Positions 20,920 through 30,910 of a stretch of DNA of 64,000 nt are shown here, piece after piece. This DNA is from DATLGB01 sp963726825 (GTDB lineage Bacteria; Actinomycetota; Thermoleophilia; Solirubrobacterales; Solirubrobacteraceae). The stretch covers positions 186,001 through 250,000 of the forward strand of contig CAVSDT010000001.1 of the NCBI GenBank assembly GCA_963726825.1, given 5' to 3'. The stretch's first letter is position 1. Every line of letters begins with the position of its first letter. Made by a program: the position numbers and the translations under genes. The notes below the pieces were generated by a model. It was not told the origin of the DNA, did no database searches, and saw nothing but the letters and a program-made list of their open reading frames with translations.

Positions 20920-21633
20920 TCAGACGCCGGCGGCGTCGCGGGCCTGCTGGGCGAGGAGTCCCTGCACGAGCACGTCGCGCCCGGACTCGATGTGGCGCTG
21001 CCACGCCGTCCTCGCCCCGGCCGCGTCACGCGCGGCCAGCAGCTCCATCAGCTCGGCGTGCCCGTCGGCGGAGTGGTGCTTCTCCGCCTCGCCGAACCAG
21101 AGGTAGGCCTTGTAGATCAGGGGGGTCTGGCTGACGTTGTCGACCATGCGCTCGAGCGGCGCCGACCGCGCGGCCTTCACGACGAGCCCGTGGAAGTGCT
21201 GGTTCATCCGCGCCGGGCCGAGCACGGGATCGCCGGCGTCCGGGTCGGGGTCGGCTACCGCCGCCACGAGCGACTGCTGCGCCATCCGCATCTCGGTCAG
21301 CTCGATGTCGGTGATGCGCTCGGCCGCACGGCCCGCGGCGTAGCCCTCGATCTCGGCGCGCATGTCGTAGATGACGCGGACGTCGTCGATCGAGAACGTC
21401 TGCACGGCGACGCCGCGGCCCGACCGGGCGACGAGGTTCTCGCGCTCGAGCTTGTGCAGTGCCTCGCGCACCGGCGTCCGGCTGACCTGCAGGGCCTCGG
21501 CAAGCCGCTGCTCGATGATCCGCTCGCCCGATCGCAGCCGGCCGTCGAGGATCGCGCGCCGGATCGCGACGTACGCCTCCTCGCTGCTGGAGACGGCCTG
21601 GACCGCCGAGAAGACGTCCCCGGGGTCCGTCAT
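20920..21633 (-). CDS. GntR-family transcriptional regulator, FCD type (copy 2)
   Basis: Intact 237-residue repressor-type regulator. Winged helix: EEAYVAIRRAILDGRLRSGE, then LAEALQVSRTPVREALHKLE (recognition helix) and SGRGVAVQTF (wing). The FCD domain follows, with MRAEIEGYAAGRAAER, MNQHFHGLVVKAA and HAELMELLAARDAAGA, the His-rich metal-site pattern. The start ATG 21633 is preferred over an in-frame ATG at 21651, which would lie inside the promoter palindrome. First gene of the minus operon to the racemase-fold gene and divergent from the NCS2 permease; the 45-base gap has two dyads, so autoregulation plus control of the permease is likely. Confidence 0.88.
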   Translation of the reverse strand: MTDPGDVFSAVQAVSSSEEAYVAIRRAILDGRLRSGERIIEQRLAEALQVSRTPVREALHKLERENLVARSGRGVAVQTFSIDDVRVIYDMRAEIEGYAAGRAAERITDIELTEMRMAQQSLVAAVADPDPDAGDPVLGPARMNQHFHGLVVKAARSAPLERMVDNVSQTPLIYKAYLWFGEAEKHHSADGHAELMELLAARDAAGARTAWQRHIESGRDVLVQGLLAQQARDAAGV

Positions 21634-21649
21634 GCGTGCTTCGCATCCC

Positions 21650-21675
21650 ATTGCATACAATCGCATACTGTACGC
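21650..21675. promoter_or_regulatory. divergent GntR-2/permease operator region with two dyads
   Basis: The 45-base gap between GntR-2 and the permease contains ATTGCATACAAT (21650-21661; perfect ATTG/CAAT arms) and, just after it, the imperfect palindrome GCATACTGTACGC (21663-21675). The first resembles FCD-GntR operators of the ATTGTATACAAT type. TACTGT (21666-21671), 7 bases before the permease ATG, could be a -10 of a leaderless transcript. Confidence 0.55.
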
Positions 21676-21678
21676 ACC

Positions 21679-22929
21679 ATGGCCGATAAGGCAAGCCCCC
21701 GGTTGGCGCCTGACGACGTGCGCGTCGCCGCGCTCTGGGTGCTCGCGATCGTCCCGCAGGCGTTCGGGTTCTGGCTCGTCGCGGGGGACGTCGCCGGGGT
21801 CACGGAGCCGCAGACCCGGGCGTTCCTGCTCGCCGCGATGCTGACCCTGGGCATCGCGACGCTGGCCCAGGTGGCCTCCGGATACCGCCTCGCGCTGTAC
21901 GAGGGGCCGTCGGCGGGCTACCTCGGCGCGGTGCTGATCGTGGGCGGCAGCGGCCATGGCCTCGCGGCCATCACCGGCGGGATGATCGTCGCGGGCGTCA
22001 CGGTGATCGTGCTCGGCGCCGTGGGGTTCGACCGGCTGCTCGGCAGCGTCTTCACGCCGTTGACGGGCATGGTGTTCGTCCTCGTCGTGACCGTCGCGGT
22101 GATGCCGGCGACGCTCGAGCGCGCGATCGGCGCGACCGACGCCACGCCCGCCGGGACCGCCACCGGCTGGATCGGGGCGTTCGTGGTGCTCGGCGTCGGC
22201 CTCGCCGTCCAGCGGCGCGCCGCCCTGCGTCCGTACGCCCTGCTCGCGGCACTGCTCGCCGGGACCGCGGCCGCGTTGCTCGTCGGCGGCGTGCCGGACG
22301 CGGACCTCTCCGGTGGCCTCGCGACGCCGGAGCTCCTGCCGTGGGGCGCACCGCAGCTCGACGTCGGCGTCGTCCTGCCGTTCGTGATCGGCGGCGCGAT
22401 CGTGGCCTTCAACACCGTCGCCGCCGTCGAGGTGACCGCCGACATCACGGGGGTCTCGGGTGCGGCCGGCGCCTCGCGCCGCGGTCTCGCCGTCCACGGC
22501 GGCGCGCAGGTCGCCGGGGCGCTCGGCGGCAACGTCCTCGGCACCGTCGCCCGGCTGGACTCGCTGCCTATCGCCGCGCTGCTCGGCACCACGCGGCGCG
22601 CGCCGCTCGCCCTCGCCGCGGTGATGATCGTCGCGCTCGCGCTGCTCGAGCCGTTCCTCGGCCTCGTCTCCGCGCTCCCGCTGACCGTGTCCGCGGCGCT
22701 GCTCGCGCTGATGCTCGGCACGATGATCGTCACGACCGCTCGGCGGCTGTGGCCGCTCGGGGGCCGTGCGCGCATCGTCGCCGCGGTCGCGCTGGTGCCG
22801 AGCCTGGCCTGGGCGCCGCTGCAGGGCTCCCTCTCGGCGACGGCGCAGCTCATCGCCAACCCGATGCTCTGGGGCGTCGGGATCGGTCTCGTCCTCGAAC
22901 GGCGGCTGCTCGCCGCCGGAAGGAGCTGA
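21679..22929 (+). CDS. NCS2-type (xanthine/uracil permease family) transporter
   Basis: Intact 416-residue polytopic membrane protein, with about 12-14 hydrophobic segments spaced through the whole length. Family-like features are the GPSAGYLGAVLIVGG region, IVAFNTVAAVEVTADITGVS (the substrate-site helix with acidic residue) and the ALGGNVLGTVARLDSLPIA segment. NCS2 carriers import nucleobases, urate and related heterocycles, which matches a neighbouring hydantoinase operon. The ATG at 21679 follows a TACTGT box by 7 bases with no ribosome-binding site, suggesting a leaderless mRNA. Divergent from GntR-2 and followed by an EamA exporter 4 bases later. Confidence 0.82.
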   Translation: MADKASPRLAPDDVRVAALWVLAIVPQAFGFWLVAGDVAGVTEPQTRAFLLAAMLTLGIATLAQVASGYRLALYEGPSAGYLGAVLIVGGSGHGLAAITGGMIVAGVTVIVLGAVGFDRLLGSVFTPLTGMVFVLVVTVAVMPATLERAIGATDATPAGTATGWIGAFVVLGVGLAVQRRAALRPYALLAALLAGTAAALLVGGVPDADLSGGLATPELLPWGAPQLDVGVVLPFVIGGAIVAFNTVAAVEVTADITGVSGAAGASRRGLAVHGGAQVAGALGGNVLGTVARLDSLPIAALLGTTRRAPLALAAVMIVALALLEPFLGLVSALPLTVSAALLALMLGTMIVTTARRLWPLGGRARIVAAVALVPSLAWAPLQGSLSATAQLIANPMLWGVGIGLVLERRLLAAGRS

Positions 22930-22933
22930 AGCG

Positions 22934-23854
22934 ATGGGCGCCCGCCCCGTCCCCGCCATCGTCCCCGTGCTGCTGCTCGTCGTCACGGTCTTCTTCTGGG
23001 GGACCGCGTTCCGCGCGACCGCCATCGGCGCCGACCACGCCTCCCCCGTCGTGTTCTCCACCCTGCGCGCGCTGCCGGCCGCCCTGCTGCTGCTCGCCCT
23101 GCTGCCGCTCGTGCACGGGCGCCTCCCGCAGGGCCGCGCGCTCGCCTGGGCCGCGCTGTCAGGGCTGCTGATGGTCACCCTGACCTTCGAGGGGATCGCC
23201 GAGGGCACGAAGCTCGCCGGGGCCGGCAACGCCGCGGTGCTCGTCAACACGACGCCGTTCTTCGTGCTCGCCTTCGGCCGCGCGTTCCTCGGCGAGCGGA
23301 TCGCGAGCATCGGCGTGATCGGGCTGGTCACCGCCTTCATCGGCGTCGTGACCATGGTGTCCACGCAGCTCGGGGGCGACGCGGAGACCGGCGACCTCGT
23401 CCTCGGCATGGGCATCGCGCTGCTGTCGGGCGCGGGCTTCGCCGTCGGCACCCTGCTGGTGAAGGCGACGACGACCCGCTTCCCCGAGACCGACCTCGTC
23501 GGCTTCGCCGCGACCCAGCACCTCGTCGGCGGCGTCGCGCTCATCCCCCTCGCGTTCCTCTACGGCGACGTCGGCGCCACCGACTGGTCCTCGTCGGCGC
23601 TGTGGGGCTCGGTCGCGTGGGTGGCCGTCGGCTCGTCGGCGATCGCGTCCGTGGCGTACTTCACCGCGCTGCGCCACATCCCCGCGACGCGCGGCAGCGC
23701 GTGGCAGTTCCTCGCGCCGGTCGTCGCCGTCGTGGTGGAGATCGTCCGCGGCAACGCGCCGGAGGCGATCGTGCTGGGCGGCATGGCCCTCGTGATCTTC
23801 GGGGTCGCGGTCGTCAACCGCGCGCCGGCCGCCGAGGAGGCGCGGGCGGGCTGA
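22934..23854 (+). CDS. EamA/DMT-superfamily transporter
   Basis: Intact 306-residue membrane protein with about ten hydrophobic segments in two EamA repeats. The first repeat starts LLLVVTVFFWGTAFRATAIG, the second includes LVLGMGIALLSGAGFAVGTL; the tail is short, charged and Ala-rich. The ribosome-binding site AAGGAG overlaps the end of the permease gene, so the two are cotranscribed. DMT proteins export amino acids or metabolites; here it may excrete an overflow product or take up a substrate. It ends 10 bases before a strong hairpin. Ligand unknown. Confidence 0.85.
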   Translation: MGARPVPAIVPVLLLVVTVFFWGTAFRATAIGADHASPVVFSTLRALPAALLLLALLPLVHGRLPQGRALAWAALSGLLMVTLTFEGIAEGTKLAGAGNAAVLVNTTPFFVLAFGRAFLGERIASIGVIGLVTAFIGVVTMVSTQLGGDAETGDLVLGMGIALLSGAGFAVGTLLVKATTTRFPETDLVGFAATQHLVGGVALIPLAFLYGDVGATDWSSSALWGSVAWVAVGSSAIASVAYFTALRHIPATRGSAWQFLAPVVAVVVEIVRGNAPEAIVLGGMALVIFGVAVVNRAPAAEEARAG

Positions 23855-23864
23855 CACCGGGATG

Positions 23865-23891
23865 CCCCGGGGCGCTCATGGCGCCCCGGGG
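23865..23891. terminator. 11-bp GC hairpin between convergent genes
   Basis: CCCCGGGGCGC (23865-23875), loop TCATG, then GCGCCCCGGGG (23881-23891): a perfect 11-bp stem between the exporter (plus) and SDR-1 (minus). No T-run follows on either strand, so it would be a U-tract-less, bidirectional stop. Confidence 0.65.
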
Positions 23892-23975
23892 ATCCGGCGC
23901 TCTTGGTCGCTGCGGGCGGCGAGTGGAGGGAGGTGGCCGCCCGAGGCACACCGCGGGGATGGCGGTGGGGTCGAC

Positions 23976-24767
23976 CTAGAGGTCGAGGCCGGGCTCGCCG
24001 GCGGTCCAGCCGCCGTCGACCGGCAAGACATGGCCCGTGATCATCGACGCGGCGTCGGTGCAGAGGAAGACCGCCGCCCCGGCGATGTCGCGCGGATGGC
24101 CGATGCGGCCGAGGGGGATGCGCTTGACCGACGCGTCGTGCACCTGCTGGATCTCCAGCATCGGGGTCGCCATCGGGGTCCACACGAACGTCGGGGCGAT
24201 CGCGTTGACGCGCACGCCCTGCGGCGCCCAGTCGATCGCCTGACTGCGCGTCATCGCGGCGACGGCGCCCTTCGTCGCGGTGTAGACGACCTGGTTGGGC
24301 AGTGACAGGAGGGCGGCCTGCGAGGCGAGGTTGACGATCGAGCCCGCCCCGCGGGTGCGCATGTCGCGGTACGCCGCCTGGGCGCAGAAGAGGCTGCCCT
24401 TGACGTTGACCCGCCACAGCCGGTCCATGTCCGCCTCGGCCGCCTCGTCGGCGGGCACGTTCTCGCAGATGATCGCCGCCGAGTTGACCAGGCCGTCGAC
24501 GCTGCCGAGCTCGGCGACGACGCGATCGAAGGCCGCGAACACCGCGTCGCGATCCCCGACGTCGACGCCGACGCCGATGGCGCGCCCGCCCGCCTGCTCC
24601 ACGAGGGCGACGGTCTCCGCCGTGTGCCCCTCGTCGAGGTCGAGCACCGCCACTGCGGCGCCGTGGCCGGCGGCGGCGACCGCAACGCCCTGGCCTATGC
24701 CCTGCGCCGCGCCGGTGACCGCCACCACACGCCCGTCGAGCGAGAACGAGACTTCGAAGTCCGACAT
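23976..24767 (-). CDS. short-chain dehydrogenase/reductase (SDR-1)
   Basis: Intact 263-residue classical SDR. Cofactor motif TGAAQGIGQG, NSAAI in place of NNAG, catalytic Ser in IVNLASQAALLS, and YTATK active-site Tyr/Lys. The C-terminus is typical (TGHVLPVDGGWTAGEPG). The start ATG 24767 (MSDFEVSF) is chosen because GGAGGAGAG lies just upstream; an in-frame start at 24791 would place that site inside the gene. The first codons read ATGTCGGACTT, matching the operator motif. Divergent from the aldehyde dehydrogenase across a shared promoter. Oxidises or reduces an alcohol/ketone; substrate unknown. Confidence 0.9.
   Translation of the reverse strand: MSDFEVSFSLDGRVVAVTGAAQGIGQGVAVAAAGHGAAVAVLDLDEGHTAETVALVEQAGGRAIGVGVDVGDRDAVFAAFDRVVAELGSVDGLVNSAAIICENVPADEAAEADMDRLWRVNVKGSLFCAQAAYRDMRTRGAGSIVNLASQAALLSLPNQVVYTATKGAVAAMTRSQAIDWAPQGVRVNAIAPTFVWTPMATPMLEIQQVHDASVKRIPLGRIGHPRDIAGAAVFLCTDAASMITGHVLPVDGGWTAGEPGLDL
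24757..24767 (-). promoter_or_regulatory. operator-like site 2 overlapping the SDR-1 start codon
   Basis: On the minus strand ATGTCGGACTT matches ATGTCSGACAT at 10 of 11 positions and begins with the SDR start codon. It lies 69 bases from the next copy. It could be an auxiliary operator or a chance result of the MSDF codons. Confidence 0.4.
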
Positions 24768-24830
24768 CAACTCTCCTCCACCGTTGGGCACCTCGCGCTG
24801 GGGCGCTCAGGGCCGCTGAACGTTGCCAAT

Positions 24831-24846
24831 GTTATATGTCCGACTT
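24831..24846. promoter_or_regulatory. operator site 3 with -10 box in the SDR-1/aldehyde dehydrogenase divergent promoter
   Basis: ATGTCCGACTT (24836-24846). On the minus strand it reads AAGTCGGACAT and its last T is the first base of a TATAAC -10 box (24836-24831) facing SDR-1. On the plus strand TGATAC (24862-24867) could be the -10 for the dehydrogenase ATG at 24877, which would put the operator over the -35. A TTGCCA at 24823-24828 is nearby. Confidence 0.65.
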
Positions 24847-24876
24847 CAACACTGCCACATCTGATACGACTTCGGG

Positions 24877-26380
24877 ATGGAGATCACGGCCTACAAGATG
24901 CACGTCGGCGGCCGGCTGGTCGGTGCCCGCGACGGCGCGACGCTGGACTCCACGGACCCCGCCACGGGGGCGACCTGGGCGACGATCCCGGATGCCGGCG
25001 CCGAGGACGTGGACGCTGCCGTGCGCGCCGCCCGGGCGGCGTTCGAGGACCCCGCCTGGCGAGGCATCACCGCGTCCGAGCGCGGCCGCCTGCTGCTGCG
25101 CCTCGCCGACCTGGTCGAGGAGCACGCGGACCGGCTGGGCCGGATCGAGTCCCGCGACAACGGCAAGCTGCTGCGCGAGACCGCGGCACAGGCGAAGGCG
25201 CTGGGCCGGTGGTACCGCTTCTTCGGCGGGCTCGCGGACAAGCTCGACGGCACGCGTCCCCCCGATCGACTTCCCCTCCGTCGTGAACTTCACGCGTGCG
25301 CGAGCCTGTCGGCGTCGTCGCCGCGATCGCCCCGTGGAACTCGCCGCTGCTGCTGCGCGACGTGGAAGCTCGCGCCGGCGCTGGCCGCCGGCAACACCGT
25401 CGTCGCCAAGCCGCAGCGAGTACACCTCGGCGTCGCTGCTCGAGCTCGCCGAGCTGTTCGCGGAGGCGGGCTTCCCGCCCGGCGTGCTCAACGTCGTCAC
25501 CGGGCCGGGTGCCGACGGCCGGCGCGGCGCTGACCGCGCACCCCGACGTCGACCACATCGCCTTCACCGGCGGCGCCGGAGTCGGCGCGCGCGATCGCGG
25601 CGCGCCGCGGCGCGACACGCTGACGCCGGCGACGTTCGAGCTCGGCGGCAAGTCGCGCCAACATCGTCTTCGCCGACGCCGACCTCGACGCCGCCGAGGC
25701 CGGCGTGCTCGCCGGGATCTTCGCCGCCGTCGGGGCAGACCTGCATCGCCGGCTCGCGCCTGCTCGTCCAGCGCGACGATCGCCGACGAGTTCGTCGAGC
25801 CGCATCGCCGCGCGCGCCGCGGCGATCCGCCTCGGCGACCCGCTGACCGCAGCGACACGCAGATGGGCCCGGCGGCCACCGCGCCGCAGCTCGAGCGCAT
25901 CGCGCGCCATGGTCGACGCCGCCGTGGCAGGCAGGGCGCGACCGTCGTCGCCGGCGGCGCAGGCCCGCCGACGAGCGCCTCGCCGCCGGGCTCTTCTACG
26001 CGCCGACGGTGCTCGACCGGCCTGACGACCGAGACGCACATCGTCCAGGACGAGGTCTTCGGGCCGGTGCTCGCCGTCCTCGTCTTCGACGACGAGGCCG
26101 AGCGATCCGCATCGCCAACGACACGCGCTACGCCCTGGCCGCCGGCCTCTGGACGCGCGACATCAAGCGCGCGCACCGCGTCGCGCGGGCGCTGGACGCC
26201 GGCACGGTGTGGGTCAACACCTACCGGGCGGTCTCGCCCTGTCGCCCGTTCGGCGGCTCGGGGTTGAGCGGCTACGGCCGCGAGAACGGCGTCGAGGCGA
26301 TCGGGCACTTCACGAAGACCAAGAGCATCTGGATCGAGCTCTCCGAGACGGTCCAGGACCCGTTCGTCCTGCGGGTCTGA
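24877..26380 (+). CDS. NAD(P)-dependent aldehyde dehydrogenase, frameshifted after residue 127
   Basis: Roughly 495-residue ALDH-superfamily enzyme. The start ATG 24877 reads MEITAYKMHVGGRLVGARDG. Blocks: PWNSPLLL (cofactor/anion region), the ELGGKS loop with general-base Glu, AAVGQTCIAGSRLL across a shift with nucleophile Cys, EVFGPVLAVLVFDDE, and C-terminal RPFGGSGLSGYGRENG. The first 380 bases are clean. From about 25,255 on there are about ten single-base shifts, e.g. an extra C after 'acgcgtcc'. First gene of the plus operon ALDH-LLM-SDR-dehydrogenase. Likely oxidises an aldehyde from side-chain or ring breakdown. Confidence 0.88.
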
Positions 26381-26383
26381 GCG

Positions 26384-27403
26384 ATGGGCGCGACCTCGGG
26401 CTCTTCCTCAGCGCGCCAGCACCCGCCGGACGCGCCCGGGCGCCGAGGGGGTGCGCGAGCATCTCGAGCAGGTCCGGGTGGCGCGCGACCTCGGCTTCGC
26501 CTCGGTGTGGGCGGGCCAGCACTTCCTCTCCCAGCCGTTCGCGATGTACCAGACGGTGCCGCTGCTGGCGCGCGTCGCGGCGGAGGCGGGGGAGATGACG
26601 GTCGGCACCGGCATCCTGCTGCTGACGCTGCTCAACCCGCTCGAGGTCGGCCGAGAACGCGGCGACGCTCGACGCGATCTGCGACGGGCGCTTCGTGCTC
26701 GGCGTCGGCTTCGGCTACCGGGACGTCGAGAACGACGGCGTTCGGCCTCGGCGAGCGGCGCATGGCGCAGTTCGAGGCCAAGCTCGACGTCGTCCGGCGC
26801 CTGCTCGCCGGCGAGCGCGTCACCGCCGAGCGGCCCCGGCTACGCGCCTGCGAGGAGGCCGAGCTGGCGCTGCGCCCCGAGCGGCCGCCCGCGATCTGGA
26901 TGGCCGCCAACGGCGACCGCGCGGTCGAGCGCGCGGCGCGCGCTCGGCCGACGCGTGGCTGATCAACCCCCACACCCGCCTGGAGGAGCTCGAGCGCCAG
27001 GTCGGGCTCTTCGACGCCGCCCGAGCCGCGAGCGGGCCGGCCTGCCGCCGGCGGACGGATGCCGATCGTCAAGGAGGTCTGCGTCGCGCAGACCGACGCC
27101 GAGGCGATGCGCGGCGGCGCAGCCGTTCCTCGCAGGGCAAGTACGACGCCTACGTGGAGTGGGGCCAGAGCGAGGTCCTGCCCGAGGGCGACACGCTGCG
27201 CCGGGCCTTCGCCGAGCTCACGGCGGCGGCCGGTTCGTCATCGGCTCGCCGGACACGTGCGCCGGCCTGCTGCGCGAGCACGAGCGAGCGCCTGGGCGCC
27301 GACCACATCATCTGCCGGGTGCAATGGCCCGGCATGCCGCAGGAGCACGTCCTGCGGACGCTGGAGCTGCTGGGCCGCGAGGTCCTGCCCCGGCTACGCC
27401 TAG
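26384..27403 (+). CDS. LLM-class flavin/F420-dependent oxidoreductase
   Basis: Luciferase-like monooxygenase-fold protein of about 335 residues. It starts 3 bases after the aldehyde dehydrogenase. Readable family segments: REHLEQVRVARDLGFASVWA, then QHFLSQPFAMYQTVPLLARV, GTGILLLTLLNPLEV, FVLGVGFGYRD, RPPAIWMAANGDRAVERAA, and DTCAGLLREHERLGADHI across a shift. Actinobacterial members mostly use F420 or FMN. Frameshifted repeatedly. The stop TAG is at 27401-27403. In this operon it may hydroxylate or oxidise the ring or side chain; the cofactor cannot be decided from sequence alone. Confidence 0.82.
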
Positions 27404-27426
27404 GACGCCGCCACAACCGAGAAGAC

Positions 27427-28191
27427 ATGCGACTGCAGGGCAAGCGAACGTCATCACCGGAGCCGCCTCCGGCATCGGGCGAGAGATCGCCCGGCGCTTC
27501 GTCGCCGAGGGGGCGCGGCTCGCCTCCTCGACATCGACGCCGGGGCGCTCGCGCGACGCTGGCCTCCGAGCTCGGTGGAGACGTCGCGGCACCTACACCG
27601 CCGACGTCACCGACGGCGCCGCGGTCAGCGGCGCCGTCGACGCGGCGCGGCGCAGGCGCTGGGCGGGCTCGACGTGGTGGTCAACAACGCGGGGATCCCC
27701 ATGGTCGGCACCGTGCGCGACTTGCCGAGGAGGACTGGGACCGCGTGCTGGCCGTCGACCTCAAGTCGGTCTTCCTCGTCTCCCAGGCCGCATGGCCGCA
27801 CCTCGAGGCCGGCGGCGGCGCGATCGTCAACACCGCTTCGATCGCCGGCATGGTCGGAACGCCCGGTCAGGCCGCCTACGCGACGGCGAAGGCCGGCGTC
27901 GTGATGCTCACCAAGTGCATGGCGCTGGACGGCGCCGCAGGCGCGGGATCCGCGTCAACGCCGTCTCGCCCGGGCTTCGTGGCCACCCCGATGCTCGACC
28001 GCTACCTCGCCGGGCAGGACGATCCGGAGGAGGCCCGCGCCGGCGGTCGAGGCGATGCATCCGCTCGGCGCGCCTCGGCGACGCCGCGCGACATCGCCGA
28101 CGCCTTCGTCTACCTCGCGTCCGACGAAGCCCGCTGGGTCACGGGCACGACGCTCACCGTCGACGGCGGCTTCGCCGCCGGGGCGCACTGA
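27427..28191 (+). CDS. short-chain dehydrogenase/reductase (SDR-2), frameshifted
   Basis: Classical SDR of about 254 residues. NVITGAASGIGREIARRF (cofactor loop), VVNNAGIPMVGTVRDL, IVNTASIAGMVGTPGQ (catalytic Ser), AAYATAKAGVVMLTKCMALD (catalytic Tyr and Lys) and WVTGTTLTVDGGFAAGAH all read clearly, with indels near 27,450, 27,530, 27,650 and 28,050. It closely parallels SDR-3 at 52.3 kb (same SIAG, MLTKC-LALD and DEARWVTGT blocks), so the two are paralogues serving parallel modules. It sits 23 bases after the LLM gene and 4 bases before the decarboxylating dehydrogenase. Confidence 0.87.
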   Translation: MRLQGKRTSSPEPPPASGERSPGASSPRGRGSPPRHRRRGARATLASELGGDVAAPTPPTSPTAPRSAAPSTRRGAGAGRARRGGQQRGDPHGRHRARLAEEDWDRVLAVDLKSVFLVSQAAWPHLEAGGGAIVNTASIAGMVGTPGQAAYATAKAGVVMLTKCMALDGAAGAGSASTPSRPGFVATPMLDRYLAGQDDPEEARAGGRGDASARRASATPRDIADAFVYLASDEARWVTGTTLTVDGGFAAGAH

Positions 28192-28195
28192 AGCC

Positions 28196-29269
<1,074 letters not shown>

Positions 29270-29275
<6 letters not shown>

Positions 29276-30393
29276 TCGAACACGTCGAGCGGGAGCGTCG
29301 GCCGAGACCAGCACGTTGGGGACGTTGACGGCCTCGCGAGATCCGCAGGTCCGCGGCGACGCTCGCGAGGACGTAGGCCTGCTCGGCGCGTGAGGCCGTG
29401 CTCGGCGACGATCCAGTCGACGAGCTCCTCCAGCGCGTTGCGCGGCCAGCGAGGCGTCCATCGAGCGCGGCGTCTGCGCCCGTCGCGTCGACCGGGATGC
29501 CCGGTCGTGGCGAACCACCGGCGCGGCTGCGGCGCGCGGCTCCTCGGTCCACTCGTAGGCGGGCATGCGCGGCCGGTGGCGCAGCTGCGCCGCCGGGCGC
29601 AGGCCGACCCGCACCGTGCGCGGTCGCCGCCACCTCGATCGCGGTGCCGCAGGACTCGCCGTCGCCCTGCGCGAAGTGCGGGTCGCCCAGCGAGAGCAGC
29701 GCGCCGTCGACGTGGACGGGCAGGAGCACGCGGCTGCCGGCGGTCAGCGGCGCGGATGTCGAGGTTGCCGCCGTTCTCGCGCGGCGGGATCGTCCGCAGC
29801 CCCTCCCGGCGCGACCGCGCCCGCGGGGACGGCGCCGTGCGCGTCGGGCGCGCAGCGCGACGCCGCCGCGACGCGCGAGCGCGGCCTCCCGTGCGGTGGC
29901 CCGCTCGAGCAGCGCGCGCGAAGGGGCGACGCGCGACGCAGCCGAGGAACGGGCGGCCGCGCGATCGCGACGCCCGGCAGCTCGGCCGAGCGCGCCACCC
30001 CGTCCGCGATCCGCCAGCGCACCAGGAACGGCGTCGGTGAAGCGGTCGCCGAGCAGGCCGAAGCCGGGGATGACCGCGGTGGCCGCCGACGGGTCCGCGG
30101 TCGACCGCGAGCACGCTCGACCACCAGGACGTCACCGGGCTGGGCGCCGCGCACCTCGACCGGACCGGTGAGCGGGTGGTTGGCGCTCCAGCTCGATGCG
30201 TCAGCGAGGTCAGCGCTGCCCGCGGCGCGCAGCAGCGCGCCGTCCATGCCGTCGCGGCAGTCGACGACGACCTCGTCGCCGGGATCGATCGCGGCGACCG
30301 GCTCGGGACGTCGGGGTGCAGGCGGTTGTGCGCCGGCCCGGCGCCGTCGAGGATCGACGCGGTGCGCGGTCGCAGGCGAGGCGCGACGGTCAC
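29270..30393 (-). CDS. acetamidase/formamidase family hydrolase, frameshifted
   Basis: FmdA/AmdA-family amide hydrolase of about 370 residues, cytosolic. Diagnostic segments are VAAIDPGDEVVVDCRDGMDG, WSANHPLTGPVEVRGAQPGD, the signature GDPHFAQGDGESCGTAIEVA, and NVPNVLVSA near the C-terminus followed by LPLDVFE in a shifted frame. GTG 30393 is taken as the start because it overlaps the GAF-protein stop (GTGA). The 3' end is uncertain (29,260-29,290) owing to indels and convergence with the dehydrogenase. It releases ammonia from a short amide, a sensible final nitrogen step after ring opening and decarbamoylation. Confidence 0.83.
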
Positions 30394-30834
30394 CGAGGAT
30401 CCGATCCGACAGCGCGCAGGCCGCGGGGCAGCCCCGGTCTCGTCCGGTGGTCCACGCGCGTGTGCCACCGAGCGACGTGGAGCGACACGATCCCGCGCAG
30501 CTCGCGTCGTCGCGTACCGCCGTGACGATCTGCGCCGACAGCCCGCCGTAGGCGACGAGCATCGCGCTGGAACGCCGGGTCGTCGTCGGCGGCAGCGCAG
30601 TCGTCCTGCACCACCTGGTCTGTCCCGGCGCGCAGCGCCTCGACGACCGGCTGGCCGGCGAGCGCGACGGTCCGTGTCGCCGATCAGGCGTCCCCACCCC
30701 GTCGCGCCGGGACTCCACGACGACCGGGAACGACGGGTCGGCAGTCGGCCGGCGCAGCGTGCAGCGGTCGGCCGCGCAGTCGCTGCGCAGCTCGTCGACA
30801 CGGACTCCAAGGCCGCAACAGCGGCCGGCATCAC
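30390..30834 (-). CDS. small GAF-domain protein
   Basis: About 148 residues, reconstructed over four or five frames. Pieces: ALESV…ELRSDCAADRCTLRR near the start, FPVVVESRRDGVGT, QPVVEALRAGTDQVVQDDC across shifts, AMLVAYGGLSAQIVTAVRDD, GIVSLHVARWHTR, and a final tryptophan-rich helix. This is the layout of stand-alone GAF proteins. It has no DNA-binding domain, so it could be a ligand sensor for its neighbours. First gene of the minus GAF-acetamidase pair, divergent from hyuA3; the start is GTG 30834 or ATG 30831. Moderately sure of the GAF call, not of the role. Confidence 0.55.
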
Positions 30835-30871
30835 GTCACGGCCATGGCGAATCCAACGCGCTAGAAGGTCA

Positions 30872-30904
30872 ATGTCAAACTTACGATCTGTTCGGGTGTA
30901 CGAT
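30872..30904. promoter_or_regulatory. operator site 4 and divergent promoter between GAF protein and hyuA3
   Basis: ATGTCAAACTT (30872-30882) is a degenerate operator copy (arms ATGT/ACTT). Facing minus, TTGACA (30878-30873) lies inside it and TGGATT follows at 17 bases. Facing plus, TACGAT (30899-30904) ends 6 bases before the hyuA3 ATG, which suggests a leaderless transcript with the operator over the -35. Confidence 0.55.
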
Positions 30905-30910
30905 CCGCCG

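Noticed and set aside
20920..23544. Very long minus-strand open frame continuing 600 codons upstream of GntR-2
   Set aside because: It is antisense to the intact permease and exporter genes and is low-complexity Arg/Ala/Pro-rich. Only the GntR part is real.
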